A stretch of DNA of 64,000 bases from Chitinivorax sp. PXF-14 (GTDB lineage: Bacteria > Pseudomonadota > Gammaproteobacteria > Burkholderiales > SCOH01). Within the stretch, counting starts at the first letter, position 1; every line of letters begins with the position of its first letter. The notes under the pieces are model-generated. The model was not told the DNA's origin, ran no database searches, and saw nothing but the letters and a program-made list of their open reading frames with translations. Below, one piece after another: positions 20,518 to 32,804 of this stretch. The position numbers and the translations under genes are program-made. The stretch covers positions 124,001 through 188,000 of the forward strand of contig NZ_JBFNXJ010000004.1 in NCBI RefSeq assembly GCF_040812015.1. The letters are read 5' to 3'.

Positions 20518-21116
20518 ACGCACGCGGTATCACTGCCCTGGTGCTGGCCGGCGGCCGTGCCGAGCGCATGGGCGGGATGGACAAGGGCTGGGTCGAGCTG
20601 GCAGGCAGGCCGCTGATCGAGCGCGTGATCGAGCGCATTGCACCGCAGGTCGGCTCGCTTTGCATCAGCGCCAACCGGCATGCGGATCGCTACGCCACGC
20701 TCGGCTACCCGGTCTTCGCCGACGACGAGGCTGGCTATCTAGGCCCGCTGGCCGGTGTGGTGACCGCGATGCGCCGGCTGGCGAGCTCGCACTGGCTGGT
20801 CGTGCCGTGCGACACGCCATTCCTGCCCTTGGACCTGGTGGCGCGCCTCGCGGCAACGCAGGCGGCCAGCGGGGCGGACATCGTGGTCGCCGCGGATGCT
20901 GCCCATCAGCACAATGCGGTGTTTCTCGCGAGCGCGTCCGTCTTGCCCGGGCTGGAGCAGCACCTGGCCAGCGGCAAGCGCAGTATCGGCGGCTGGCAGG
21001 GGGGCTGCCGCCATGCCTACTGCCTGTTCGACGATGAGTCGGCCTTCGCCAATGTCAATTCGCCAGATGAACTGGCCCGTTTCGCGGCCGGACCGGGCTC
21101 AGCCGCCGCGTCCTAG
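20514..21116 (+). CDS. mobA: Molybdenum cofactor guanylyltransferase
   Basis: MobA joins GMP to molybdopterin to make the MGD cofactor of DMSO-reductase-family enzymes. The 200-aa product has the nucleotidyltransferase loop LAGGRAERMGGMDKGW at residues 11-26 and the metal-binding region VPCDTPFLP. It overlaps the upstream glycosyltransferase by 4 bp and its 3' end overlaps the convergent dadA-like gene by 18 bp. Together with the mod cluster near 54-58 kb it shows that the organism uses molybdoenzymes. Confidence 0.93.
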   Translation: MNARGITALVLAGGRAERMGGMDKGWVELAGRPLIERVIERIAPQVGSLCISANRHADRYATLGYPVFADDEAGYLGPLAGVVTAMRRLASSHWLVVPCDTPFLPLDLVARLAATQAASGADIVVAADAAHQHNAVFLASASVLPGLEQHLASGKRSIGGWQGGCRHAYCLFDDESAFANVNSPDELARFAAGPGSAAAS

Positions 21117-22361
21117 CCACGCGAAATCCACTTCCGGCGCCTTGCCGCCGACGATATCAGCCAGCAGCTGCGCCGAGCCACAGCTGTGCGTCCAGCCCAG
21201 CGGGCCATGTCCGGTGTTGAGGAACAGATTGCGCAGGCGCGTCTTGCCGATCAGCGGGATGTTGTCGGGCGTGGCGGGGCGCAGGCCGGTCCAGGTTTGA
21301 ATGCTGTGGCGCGGGCCGATGTCGGGGAACAGCTCGTAGGCACGATCGATCAAGGCCTGCAGGCGCACCGGGTTGAGCGTGGTGTCGTAACCGTTGAGCT
21401 CGGCCGTACCGGCCATGCGCAGGCGTTGTCCGAGCCGCGAGATCACCAGTTTTCGGCCCTCGTCGGTCAGGCTCACGCTTGGCGCCACCTCGGGCTTGGC
21501 GATGTCGATGGTGATCGAATAGCCTTTGGCCGGGTAGACCGGGATGCGGATGCCGAGCGGGCGCAGCAGCAGCGGGCTGTAGCTGCCCAGGGCGAGCACG
21601 TAGCTGTCGGCCTGCAGCGTGCGGCGGCGCCCGCCTGCCGCCTCGATTTCGACGCCGCCGAGCCGGTCGCCGTTCTTCACCAGCTTGAGGATCTGCGTGT
21701 CCAGGCAATATTCCACGCCGTTTGCCGCATTGCGCGCCGCCAGCGCCAGGGTGAAACGGTGGGCGTCGCCGGATTCATCCGCAGCGGTGTAGATCGCCCC
21801 CTGCAGCTGTTGCCGGATTGGCGCCAGTGCCGGCTCGATGCGCAGCGCTTCGTCGACGGAGACGACGCGGCGGTCGTTGCCGAGGGAGCGCATCCATTCG
21901 GCGGCCTTCACGCCGCCTTCAAGCTCATGCGGGTCGGTGAAAAAGGTCAGTATGCCATTCTCTAGGTGGTCGTACTGCAGCCCCAGCTCGCGCCGCAGTG
22001 CCTGCAGGCAGCGCCGGCTGTGTATGCCGAGCGTCACCAGCTGGCGGATGTTGGTGCGTGCGCGGCTGGCGCGGCACTGCAGCAGGAATTGCAGGCCCCA
22101 TTGCCATTGCCGCGGGTCTGCCCGCAAGCGGAACAGCAGCGGCGCATCTTCCCGGCCCAGCCAGCGCAGTATCTTGTGGATGGCCTCGGGATTGGCCCAG
22201 GGCTCGGCCTGGCCGACTGAGATCTGGCCGCCGTTGGCGAAGCTGGTTTCCATGCCGGCCGCCGGCTGGCGGTCGACGACGGTTACCTCGTGGCCGGCCT
22301 GGCGCAGATACCAGGCGCTGGTGGTGCCGACCACACCGGCACCGAGAACGATCACCTTCAT
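21099..22361 (-). CDS. dadA: D-amino acid dehydrogenase (DadA-like)
   Basis: This FAD enzyme oxidises D-amino acids to 2-oxo acids at the inner membrane and passes electrons to the respiratory chain. The 420-aa product starts with the Rossmann motif VLGAGVVGTTSAWYLRQAGHEVTVVD and contains FANGGQISVGQAEPWANP, very typical of DadA. The C-terminal FAD motif GLRPATPDNIPLIG and the GHGPLGWTHSCGSAQ segment are intact. The alanine racemase gene that often follows dadA is not present here. The substrate range is inferred from the family. Confidence 0.92.
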   Translation of the reverse strand: MKVIVLGAGVVGTTSAWYLRQAGHEVTVVDRQPAAGMETSFANGGQISVGQAEPWANPEAIHKILRWLGREDAPLLFRLRADPRQWQWGLQFLLQCRASRARTNIRQLVTLGIHSRRCLQALRRELGLQYDHLENGILTFFTDPHELEGGVKAAEWMRSLGNDRRVVSVDEALRIEPALAPIRQQLQGAIYTAADESGDAHRFTLALAARNAANGVEYCLDTQILKLVKNGDRLGGVEIEAAGGRRRTLQADSYVLALGSYSPLLLRPLGIRIPVYPAKGYSITIDIAKPEVAPSVSLTDEGRKLVISRLGQRLRMAGTAELNGYDTTLNPVRLQALIDRAYELFPDIGPRHSIQTWTGLRPATPDNIPLIGKTRLRNLFLNTGHGPLGWTHSCGSAQLLADIVGGKAPEVDFAWLGRGG

Positions 22362-22565
22362 GCTGACATCCTGAACTGCCCACGTAGCAACAAGAGCTGG
22401 CGGTGGGGGCTAGATGGTAGCCCAGACGGGGCCGTGCGCGCGAGTACAAATACGCCCGGCCACGGCAAAACTGTACCGCACCGATTTGGTGAAGCCTGTC
22501 ACTGTTATGTTCCACCGCGTGGGCATAAGCTGTGCCGATCGTATCCTCCACCCCGGCGCGCCGCC

Positions 22566-23468
22566 ATGAACAATCTATCGCTGTATCTCGCCACGGTCCT
22601 GATCTGGGGGTCTACCTGGCTCGCCATCAAGTTTCAATTGGGGGCGGTGCCCGTCGAGTGGTCGGTTGTCTATCGCTTCGGCCTCGCGGCGCTGCTCTTG
22701 CTGGCTTATTGCCTGGCACGTGGCCTCAATCTGCGCTTTTCCCGCCGCGACCATGCCTTCATGGCCTTGCAGGGCTGCCTGTTGTTCTGCCTCAACTATG
22801 TGCTGATCTACCACTCGGAGATGCATCTGAGCTCGGGGCTGGTGGCGGTGCTGTTCTCCAGCATCGTGTTCCTCAACACGCTCAATACGCGCCTGTTCTT
22901 TGGCACGCCGATCGAGCCCAAGGTCGTCGTCAGCGCGGCGCTTGGCTTTACCGGCATCAGCATGGTGTTCTGGCCGGAGCTGGCCAGCTTCAACGGACAG
23001 CAGGGGATGGCCGGCGTCTGGTTTGGTCTTGCGGCCACCACCTCGGCGTCGCTTGGCAATATGGTGTCGAGCCGCAACCAGCGCGCACAGATCCCGGTGA
23101 TCCAGGGCAACGCCTTCGGCATGCTGTATGGCGCGTTGGCGGTGGCCGTCTATACCGTGCTGGCGGGCAAGCCGATGGTGTTCGACTGGGGCGGCGGCTA
23201 TGTGTGGTCGCTGGTCTACCTGGCGGTATTCGGCTCGATTCTGGCGTTTGGCGCCTACCTCACGCTGATCGGCCGTATCGGTGCGGATCGCGCGAGCTAC
23301 GCCGGCGTGGTGATCCCGATCGTGGCGCTGCTGCTGTCGACGGTGTTCGAGGGCTTCCAGTGGCATGCGAGCACGATCATCGGCATCGCCCTGTGCCTCA
23401 GCGGCAATGTGCTGATCCTGCAAAAGAAAAGGCCGACTCCCGTGCTGAAGCCGGCCGCGCAGGTCTGA
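22566..23468 (+). CDS. EamA-family (DMT) exporter
   Basis: The 300-aa protein has about ten membrane helices in two EamA repeats, the second starting near GVWFGLAATTSASLGNM. The first helix region ATVLIWGSTWLAIKFQLG is typical of drug/metabolite exporters of the YdcZ/RhaT-like group. It would export a metabolite or amino acid; the substrate is unknown. The start at 22566 is preferred over the longer open frame from 22290, which overlaps the divergent dadA start region and has no membrane character. It converges on the ABC-F gene. Confidence 0.82.
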   Translation: MNNLSLYLATVLIWGSTWLAIKFQLGAVPVEWSVVYRFGLAALLLLAYCLARGLNLRFSRRDHAFMALQGCLLFCLNYVLIYHSEMHLSSGLVAVLFSSIVFLNTLNTRLFFGTPIEPKVVVSAALGFTGISMVFWPELASFNGQQGMAGVWFGLAATTSASLGNMVSSRNQRAQIPVIQGNAFGMLYGALAVAVYTVLAGKPMVFDWGGGYVWSLVYLAVFGSILAFGAYLTLIGRIGADRASYAGVVIPIVALLLSTVFEGFQWHASTIIGIALCLSGNVLILQKKRPTPVLKPAAQV

Positions 23469-23478
23469 GGCCGTCCGG

Positions 23479-25371
<1,893 letters not shown>

Positions 25372-25430
25372 GGGGCGCGAGTGTAGCAGAAACCCGGCAG
25401 CCGAGCCGGCCGCACGCCCCGGCAAGGATG

Positions 25431-26009
25431 TCAGGCGATCAGCTTGGCCGTGGTCTCCACCATCTGCTTGCACAGCGATTCGAGCGTGGACTGCTGGCGC
25501 GCATCGGCCAGCTTGCCGTCCGTCCCGAAGGCCTTGTGCGCGGCCGATACTGCGAGCTGTCCGGGCAGCACGAACACCTGCAGCGCATTGAGGATGTTGC
25601 GCAGATGAACCAGCCCGCGCAGCCCGCCCAGGCCGCCCGGCGAGGCGGCCAGCAGCAGCGCCGTCTTGCCGCTGTAGGGCACGAGGCCCGATTCGCCGTC
25701 AAGCTCGCGCGAGATCCAGTCGAGCGTGTTCTTCAATGCGGACGACACCGAGGCGTTGTTTTCGGGCGAAGCGATTACAAAGCCATGATGGCCCTTGAAC
25801 AGCTCGCGCAGGCTGCGCGCGTGCGCCGGCATGCCTTGCTCGGTTTCGAGATCGCCATCGTAGACGGGCATCGGGTAGTCGCGCAGGTCGACGTAGCTGG
25901 CCTCTGCCCCCGCGGCGCGCACGGCCTCGGTCGCGGCACGGGCCAGTTGCTTGTTGTAGGAGCCGGCACGCGTGCTGCCGGCAAAGATCAGGATGCGTGG
26001 CGTGGGCAT
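25431..26009 (-). CDS. NAD(P)H-dependent FMN reductase family protein
   Basis: The 192-aa flavodoxin-like protein has the FMN phosphate loop GSTRAGSYNKQLA at residues 10-22 and the family motif SPENNASVSSALKNTLDWISR (positions about 75-95). It should reduce FMN, quinones, chromate or azo dyes with NAD(P)H in the cytoplasm. The start at 26009 agrees with the family N-terminus MPTPRILIFAGS; the open frame extends further but without coding character. The OsmC gene lies 11 bp upstream on the same strand, so the two probably form an oxidative-stress operon. Confidence 0.9.
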   Translation of the reverse strand: MPTPRILIFAGSTRAGSYNKQLARAATEAVRAAGAEASYVDLRDYPMPVYDGDLETEQGMPAHARSLRELFKGHHGFVIASPENNASVSSALKNTLDWISRELDGESGLVPYSGKTALLLAASPGGLGGLRGLVHLRNILNALQVFVLPGQLAVSAAHKAFGTDGKLADARQQSTLESLCKQMVETTAKLIA

Positions 26010-26020
26010 AGGCGGCTTCC

Positions 26021-26404
26021 TCAGCTCAGCTGGCTGGCGATCTTGAACTGGCCGCTCAGTGCCTTGTGGATCGGGCACTTCTCGGCCACCGCCAGCAGCC
26101 GTGCGCGCTGCTCGTCATCGAGACTGCCGTCGATACGGATCTGGCGCGTGAGCTCGTACAGGCCCGGCGATTCCGCATGGGTGACCTCGACATGAATGTT
26201 GTCGATCGGCCAGCCCTTGCGCTGGGCGTATAGGCTCAGGGTCAGCGCCGTGCACGAAGCCAGCGCGGCATCGAGCAGATCGTGCGGGCTGGGGCCTGAA
26301 TCGGCACCGCCTACGCTGGCATCCTCATCGACAGTCAATTGATGTGAACGAATCTCGACCCGTTTTGCGAGTGGGGTCAGCCCTCCATGTACGACCACGG
26401 CCAC
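26021..26404 (-). CDS. OsmC/Ohr-family peroxiredoxin-like protein
   Basis: OsmC-type proteins reduce organic hydroperoxides with a cysteine pair. Cys51 (AALASCTALTL) and Cys110 (AVAEKCPIHKAL) are the expected pair in a 127-aa protein. The GTG at 26404 is chosen as start because AGAGGAGGC sits six bases before it; the ATG at 26422 lies upstream of that ribosome-binding site. The gene is 11 bp ahead of the FMN reductase gene. A GATTCAA-N5-TTGAATC palindrome about 110 bp upstream (26514-26532) is a possible operator. Confidence 0.88.
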   Translation of the reverse strand: MAVVVHGGLTPLAKRVEIRSHQLTVDEDASVGGADSGPSPHDLLDAALASCTALTLSLYAQRKGWPIDNIHVEVTHAESPGLYELTRQIRIDGSLDDEQRARLLAVAEKCPIHKALSGQFKIASQLS

Positions 26405-26513
26405 GATGCCTCCTCTGTTCAAGTATGCCCGGCCCCGCTGTATTGCCTGGCCGGTAGAGCTTGCAGTGTAGTGGATGGCCGCCGCCGCGGGAAACGGAAA
26501 AAGCCGGCCAACA

Positions 26514-26532
26514 GATTCAATAATTTTGAATC
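26514..26532. promoter_or_regulatory. Palindrome upstream of the OsmC gene
   Basis: GATTCAA-TAATT-TTGAATC is a perfect 7-bp inverted repeat in a 225-bp spacer that otherwise shows no gene. Position before the OsmC-FMN reductase pair suggests an operator for a MarR/TetR-type peroxide regulator, though none is nearby. Confidence 0.35.
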
Positions 26533-26629
26533 GGTTGATTGGGCGGCAATTCAGTCAGTCCGGCTGGCAAATGGTGGGGAGGGGCGCCCGCCTCGGGGCT
26601 GGGCTCGGCCCTGGTAGCCGCGTGGGTGC

Positions 26630-27646
26630 TCAGGCTGCCGGCAGGTTATGCAGATCCCAGCGTGGCTTGACGGTGAAGCTGCCGTCGCCATGCGCGGCAT
26701 GCTTGAGACGCTGCGCGCCGGCAAAGGCAATCATCGCGCCGTTGTCGGTGCAGAATTCCAGCGGTGGGTAGAACACCTGAAAACGGCGCTTGGCTGCGGC
26801 CGCATCCAATTGCTCGCGCAACTGGCGATTGGCGCCGACACCGCCGGCGATCACCAGCTGCTTGAACCCGGTCTGCTTCAGCGCCTTGAGCGACTTGCCG
26901 ACCAGTACGTCGACGATAGCCTCCTGGAACGCGGCGCAGATGTCGGCGCGGGTCTGCTCATCGAGCTGGGGCTGTTCCCGCACCAGTGTCAGCACGGCCG
27001 TCTTGAGGCCGGAAAAGCTGAAATCGAGGTCCGGCGAATGCAGCATCGGGCGCGGCAGCTTGAAGCGCGTCGGATCACCCTTGTCCGCGAGCTTCGACAA
27101 CGCTGGCCCGCCTGGGTAGCCGAGGCCGAGCAGCTTCGCCGTTTTGTCGAAGGCCTCGCCGGCGGCATCGTCGAGTGTCTCGCCCAGCAGGGTGTAGTGG
27201 CCGACGCCATCGACTTCCATCAACTGGCTGTGGCCCCCCGATACCAGTAGGGCAACGAATGGAAAGGCCGGTGCCGGTTGCGCCAGCAGCGGCGAGAGCA
27301 GGTGCCCTTCAAGGTGGTGCACGCCAATGGCGGGCTTGTCGAGCGCAAAGGCCAGTGCATTGGCTACGCTCGTGCCTACCAGCAGGGCGCCGGCGAGGCC
27401 CGGCCCCTGGGTGTAGGCGATGGCGTCGATGTCCCCGAGTCGCTTGCCGGCTGCCGCCAGGCATTCCTCCGTCAGTGGCAGCACGCGCCGGATGTGGTCG
27501 CGCGAGGCGAGCTCCGGCACTACGCCGCCGTATTCGGCATGCATGGCCATCTGCGTATGCAGCCGGTGGGCGAGCAGGCCCTGCTCGGTGTCGTAGAGCG
27601 CGATGCCGGTTTCGTCGCAGGAGGATTCGATGCCAAGGACAAGCAT
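26630..27646 (-). CDS. tsaD: tRNA N6-threonylcarbamoyladenosine transferase subunit TsaD
   Basis: TsaD moves the threonylcarbamoyl group to A37 of ANN-decoding tRNAs, together with TsaB and TsaE. The 338-aa product begins [19 protein letters not shown], has the metal-binding HHLEGH motif and the phosphate loop [10 protein letters not shown], and ends with the usual [13 protein letters not shown] stretch. It is divergent from rpsU, an arrangement common in Proteobacteria. It is relevant here because A37 of the interrupted and replacement tRNA-Ile genes would be a substrate. Confidence 0.96.
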   Translation of the reverse strand: MLVLGIESSCDETGIALYDTEQGLLAHRLHTQMAMHAEYGGVVPELASRDHIRRVLPLTEECLAAAGKRLGDIDAIAYTQGPGLAGALLVGTSVANALAFALDKPAIGVHHLEGHLLSPLLAQPAPAFPFVALLVSGGHSQLMEVDGVGHYTLLGETLDDAAGEAFDKTAKLLGLGYPGGPALSKLADKGDPTRFKLPRPMLHSPDLDFSFSGLKTAVLTLVREQPQLDEQTRADICAAFQEAIVDVLVGKSLKALKQTGFKQLVIAGGVGANRQLREQLDAAAAKRRFQVFYPPLEFCTDNGAMIAFAGAQRLKHAAHGDGSFTVKPRWDLHNLPAA

Positions 27647-27751
27647 GATGGGTATCAGCGGGGGATCAACAGGGCCGCATATTTTATGCCCGGACCCCTT
27701 GCCGCGCCAAATCCTGTTGCCCTAACGTCTTGCCCTGACTGGAAGTTTTTC

Positions 27752-27780
27752 TTGGAAAAGGTGGCTTGGCGTGCTAACAT
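27752..27780 (+). promoter_or_regulatory. Sigma-70 promoter of rpsU operon
   Basis: TTGGAA (27752-27757) and TAACAT (27775-27780) are 17 bp apart and 48 bp before the rpsU start, fitting a vegetative promoter for the macromolecular synthesis operon. Confidence 0.6.
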
Positions 27781-27827
27781 CGCTTTTTTCCGTTTAACCC
27801 ATTTTTTGGAATTGAGGTCGATTCATA

Positions 27828-28040
27828 ATGCCTAGCGTCCGCGTCAAGGAAAATGAGCCGTTCGAAGTGGCTCTGCGCCGTTTCAAGCGTACTGTCGAAA
27901 AAACCGGTCTGCTGACCGAGTTGCGCGCTCGTGAGTTCTACGAGAAGCCGACCGCTGAACGTAAGCGCAAACTTGCTGCGGCCGTCAAGCGTCACTACAA
28001 GCGTCTGCGCAGCCAGACCTTGCCGCCGAAGATGTACTAA
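27828..28040 (+). CDS. rpsU: 30S ribosomal protein S21
   Basis: The 70-aa basic protein is S21 of the small subunit, with the conserved opening [21 protein letters not shown] and an arginine/lysine-rich tail. It is the first gene of the rpsU-yqeY-dnaG-rpoD operon that links translation, replication priming and transcription initiation. Confidence 0.97.
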   Translation: MPSVRVKENEPFEVALRRFKRTVEKTGLLTELRAREFYEKPTAERKRKLAAAVKRHYKRLRSQTLPPKMY

Positions 28041-28115
28041 GCCGGCGTTCGACGCGATGGTCCCGAGGCCGCGAGCGCAAGCTCTGCGGCCTTTGTCTTT
28101 GATGGGAGAGATTGA

Positions 28116-28562
28116 ATGAGCCTGAAGCAACGTATTCAAGAAGACATGAAGTCCGCCATGCGCGAGAAGCAGGCGCAACGCCTCGGCGCGATCCGCCTGC
28201 TGACGGCGGCGATGAAGCAGAAAGAGGTCGACGAGCGCATCGAGCTCAGCGACGAGCAGATCGTCGCGATCATCGACAAGATGATGAAGCAGCGCCGCGA
28301 CTCGATCAGCCAGTACGAATCGGCTGGCCGCCAGGATCTGGCCGATCAGGAAAAATTCGAAATGACGGTGCTCGAGGCCTATATGCCGGCCCAGCTGTCG
28401 CAGGCCGAAATCGAGGCCGAGATTACCGCCGCCGTTACCGAGACGGGCGCCGCAGGCCCGCAGGACATGGGCAAGCTGATGGGCGTGTTGAAGCCAAAAC
28501 TGGCAGGCCGTGCCGACATGTCCAGGGTGTCGCAGCTGATCAAGCAGAAACTGGCTGGTTAA
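28116..28562 (+). CDS. GatB/YqeY domain protein
   Basis: The 148-aa protein matches YqeY, a free-standing relative of the tRNA-binding tail domain of GatB. It opens MSLKQRIQEDMKSAMREK and ends with the GKLMGVLKPKLAGRADM...VSQLIKQKL region typical of the family. It lies between rpsU and dnaG, its normal place in many bacteria. The cellular role remains unclear; tRNA binding is assumed from GatB. A terminator follows, so dnaG may depend on readthrough or its own promoter. Confidence 0.92.
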   Translation: MSLKQRIQEDMKSAMREKQAQRLGAIRLLTAAMKQKEVDERIELSDEQIVAIIDKMMKQRRDSISQYESAGRQDLADQEKFEMTVLEAYMPAQLSQAEIEAEITAAVTETGAAGPQDMGKLMGVLKPKLAGRADMSRVSQLIKQKLAG

Positions 28563-28586
28563 ATTCGTTGTCTAAGATGTAAAGGT

Positions 28587-28619
28587 CGCCGCACACGGTT
28601 TGACGTGCGGCGCTTTTTT
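28587..28619 (+). terminator. Terminator between yqeY and dnaG
   Basis: CGCCGCAC/GTGCGGCG forms an 8-bp stem with a 10-base loop followed by TTTTTT. An internal terminator before dnaG is a known trait of this operon and keeps primase levels low. Confidence 0.85.
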
Positions 28620-28637
28620 ATTGCTTGTTGAGACAAC

Positions 28638-30428
28638 GTGGCCCGTATTCCCGATAGCTTCATCCAGGATTTGCTCAACCGCGTCGATATCGTCGACGTG
28701 GTGGATCGCTACGTGCCACTGAAGAAGGGCGGCGCCAATTACATGGCGTGCTGCCCGTTTCACAACGAGAAGAGTCCGTCATTCACCGTCAGCCCGACCA
28801 AGCAGTTCTATCACTGCTTCGGCTGCGGCGCCCATGGTACGGCGATCACCTTCATGATGGAACACGCCGGCCTGGGCTTCGTCGATGCGGTCAAGGAGCT
28901 GGCTCAGGGTGCCGGCATGCAGGTGCCGCAGGAAGAGCCGACCGTGGCCGACATCAAGGCCGCGCAGCAGCGCGCGGTGGTCGAGTCGCTCGACCTGCCG
29001 GGGGTGATGCGGCGTACCTGCGAGTATTACCGCGAACAGCTCAAGCGCAGCCCGCGCGCCATCCAGTACCTGAAGAAGCGCGGCCTGTCGGGCGAGATCG
29101 CCGCGAGATTCGGCCTCGGCTACGCACCGGAAGGCTGGCAGGCGCTCGAACAGGCTTTCCATGACTACGGCGCCAATCCGGCGCTGGTGGAGTCGGGGTT
29201 GGTCAAGGAAAAGGACGGCCGGCGCTACGACGTGTTCCGTGACCGTGTGATGTTCCCCATCGTCAATCAGCGCGGCGCCATCATCGGCTTCGGCGGGCGC
29301 GTGCTCGACGGTGGCGAGCCGAAATACCTGAACTCGCCCGAGACGGTGCTGTTCGAGAAGGGGCGCGAGCTGTATGGCCTCTATCAGGCGCGCCAGGCGA
29401 TTCGCGATGCGGGCCGGGTGATCGTGGTTGAGGGCTATATGGACGTGGTGTCGCTGGCCCAGTTCGGGGTCGGTTACGCGGTGGCCACGCTCGGCACCTC
29501 GACGACGCCGTTTCATATCCAGAAGCTCATGCGCCAGTCCGATCGCATCGTGTTCTGTTTCGACGGCGACAAGGCCGGGCGCAAGGCCGCCTGGCGGGCG
29601 CTGGAGAATGCGCTGCCGATGCTGGCGGACGACAAGCGGCTGGAATTTCTGTTCCTGCCCGAAACCGAGGACCCGGACACCTATGTGCGCCATTTCGGCA
29701 AGGATGCGTTCGAGGACCTGATGGAGCGGGACGCCTTGCCGCTGACGGCGTTCATGTTGCGCGAGCTGGCGTCGCAGGTCGACCTGCAGAGCGACGAGGG
29801 GCGGGCCAGGCTGGTCAAGCTGGCGCAGCCGCTGGTCACGCAGATACAGGCACAGGCGCTGAGCCTGATGGTGCGCAAGCGCTTGGCCGAGCTGCTGGGG
29901 ATCGAGGCCGACGAACTCGATCGCCTGTTCGGTATCCGCGTCGCGCGCCCATCCAAGCGTGGGAAATCCGCCCCGGCAGCGGGCGGCAAGCGCCAGCCGC
30001 TGTCGCGCACGCGCCAGATCATCCAGTGGCTGTTGCGCCGGCCGGGCTGGGCGCAGCACATCCGCCTGCCGGCGACCACGCAGGAAGACCCGGAAACCCT
30101 CGCCATGATTGCCTTGCAGCGCGCGCTGGCGGCCCAGCCGGGGATGGTGCATGCCGCCCAGGTGCTAGAGCATTTTCGCGATACGGAACATGAAGGCCTG
30201 CTCAGGCACGTCGCGGCGCAGGCGATGGACGAGAAGGACGCGTTCAGCGACGACGAGGCCTGGTCCGACCTCAATGGTTTGCTCGATCAGCTCACGCTGG
30301 GCGCCTTCGACGAGCGCATCGACTGGCTTCGCCGACGCTCGCAGAGCGCAGACTTCACGCTCGACGAGATGAAGGAACTCAACCAGCTGCTGGTCGAGAA
30401 AGACAGGGCACGACAGGGTGCCAGATGA
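28638..30428 (+). CDS. dnaG: DNA primase
   Basis: DnaG makes RNA primers at the replication fork. The 596-aa product has the CHC2 zinc motif (Cys39, His42, Cys60, Cys63), the RNA polymerase-like core and a TOPRIM region with VVEGYMDVVSLAQ and FCFDGDKAGRKAA. The C-terminal helicase-binding domain begins after a basic linker at about residue 440. Translation begins at a GTG (28638) with a weak ribosome-binding site, fitting low expression. It follows the yqeY terminator and precedes rpoD. Confidence 0.97.
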   Translation: MARIPDSFIQDLLNRVDIVDVVDRYVPLKKGGANYMACCPFHNEKSPSFTVSPTKQFYHCFGCGAHGTAITFMMEHAGLGFVDAVKELAQGAGMQVPQEEPTVADIKAAQQRAVVESLDLPGVMRRTCEYYREQLKRSPRAIQYLKKRGLSGEIAARFGLGYAPEGWQALEQAFHDYGANPALVESGLVKEKDGRRYDVFRDRVMFPIVNQRGAIIGFGGRVLDGGEPKYLNSPETVLFEKGRELYGLYQARQAIRDAGRVIVVEGYMDVVSLAQFGVGYAVATLGTSTTPFHIQKLMRQSDRIVFCFDGDKAGRKAAWRALENALPMLADDKRLEFLFLPETEDPDTYVRHFGKDAFEDLMERDALPLTAFMLRELASQVDLQSDEGRARLVKLAQPLVTQIQAQALSLMVRKRLAELLGIEADELDRLFGIRVARPSKRGKSAPAAGGKRQPLSRTRQIIQWLLRRPGWAQHIRLPATTQEDPETLAMIALQRALAAQPGMVHAAQVLEHFRDTEHEGLLRHVAAQAMDEKDAFSDDEAWSDLNGLLDQLTLGAFDERIDWLRRRSQSADFTLDEMKELNQLLVEKDRARQGAR

Positions 30429-30457
30429 GTTTTTGTGCCGGGTGAGTGAATCAAACG

Positions 30458-30488
30458 TTAACTATTCGGTCTATAACTCCGTTATAAT
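30458..30488 (+). promoter_or_regulatory. Probable rpoD promoter
   Basis: TATAAT at 30483-30488 with TTAACT at 30458-30463 (19-bp spacer) precedes the rpoD start by about 38 bp. The -10 is perfect; the spacer is longer than ideal. Confidence 0.5.
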
Positions 30489-30526
30489 CAACAGCTTTTT
30501 CAGTCAGGAACTCGGGATCACACGAT

Positions 30527-32476
<1,950 letters not shown>

Positions 32477-32538
32477 GGCCCAGGCCGCGTCGGTAGCATG
32501 GCGCGGCATGGAAAGCTGCTATACAATGCGCGGCTTTC

Positions 32539-32580
32539 GGGCCTGTAGCTCAGTTGGTCAGAGCAGAGGACTCATAATCC
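32539..32580 (+). pseudogene. 5' half of host tRNA-Ile(CAU), split by island
   Basis: These 42 bases give the acceptor 5' strand GGGCCTG, D-arm and anticodon arm up to CTCATAATCC, then leave tRNA homology. The missing T-arm and acceptor 3' strand are found 19 kb away at 51646-51680. Joined, the halves make a perfect cloverleaf: acceptor GGGCCTG with CGGGCCC, anticodon stem GAGGA with TCCTT, T-stem CAGGG/CCCTG and encoded CCA. C4-G69 and C5-G68 pairs favour the lysidine-modified tRNA-Ile2 rather than elongator tRNA-Met. A -10-like TACAAT at 32522-32527 should still drive transcription. Confidence 0.93.
32570..32580 (+). other. Left attachment core (attL)
   Basis: ACTCATAATCC covers the anticodon loop and part of the anticodon stem and is repeated exactly at 51635-51645. 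Bases on either side differ, so the crossover lies within these 11 bp. Confidence 0.85.
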
Positions 32581-32655
32581 ACTGCTGCCACGGGCGACGA
32601 AGGCCCAAGATAGGTACGCAAGACCGGACGAAGAAGCCGGGTAAAATTAGAAAAA

Positions 32656-32732
32656 GGGCCGTTAGCTCAATAGGTTAGAGCAGTCGACTCATAATCGATT
32701 GGTAGCTGGTTCGAATCCAGCACGGCCCACCA
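32656..32732 (+). tRNA. tRNA-Ile(CAU), island-borne replacement candidate
   Basis: A complete 77-nt tRNA with encoded CCA: acceptor GGGCCGT/ACGGCCC, D-arm GCTC/GAGC, anticodon stem GTCGA/TCGAT, loop CTCATAA (anticodon CAT), T-arm GCTGG-TTCGAAT-CCAGC. C4-G69 and C5-G68 are present, as in tRNA-Ile2 that TilS converts to read AUA; E. coli elongator tRNA-Met differs at these pairs. It lies 76 bp inside the island and differs clearly from the broken host gene, so it is not a simple restored copy. The host tRNA promoter could read through into it. Methionine identity cannot be wholly excluded. Confidence 0.93.
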
Positions 32733-32754
32733 ATACCCCTCGTAGTTGTCCATT

Positions 32755-32797
32755 CGGTACAGTTTCGGTACAGTGGCGGAACGCACGCACTGTACCG
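32755..32797. repeat. CGGTACAGT repeats at left end of island
   Basis: CGGTACAGT occurs at 32755-32763 and 32766-32774, with an inverted copy ACTGTACCG at 32789-32797. The second and third form a 10-bp stem just before the integrase start. The same word occurs at 51496-51504 with a near-copy at 51507-51515 by the right end, so these are likely integrase arm sites, and may also autoregulate the integrase gene. Confidence 0.65.
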
Positions 32798-32804
32798 AGG
32801 CCCT

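Noticed and set aside
32581-32655. Group I intron in the tRNA anticodon loop, as in Azoarcus tRNA-Ile(CAU)
   Set aside because: The 3' half of the tRNA is 19 kb away, the 75-bp segment lacks group I core motifs, and an integrase with end repeats explains the split better.
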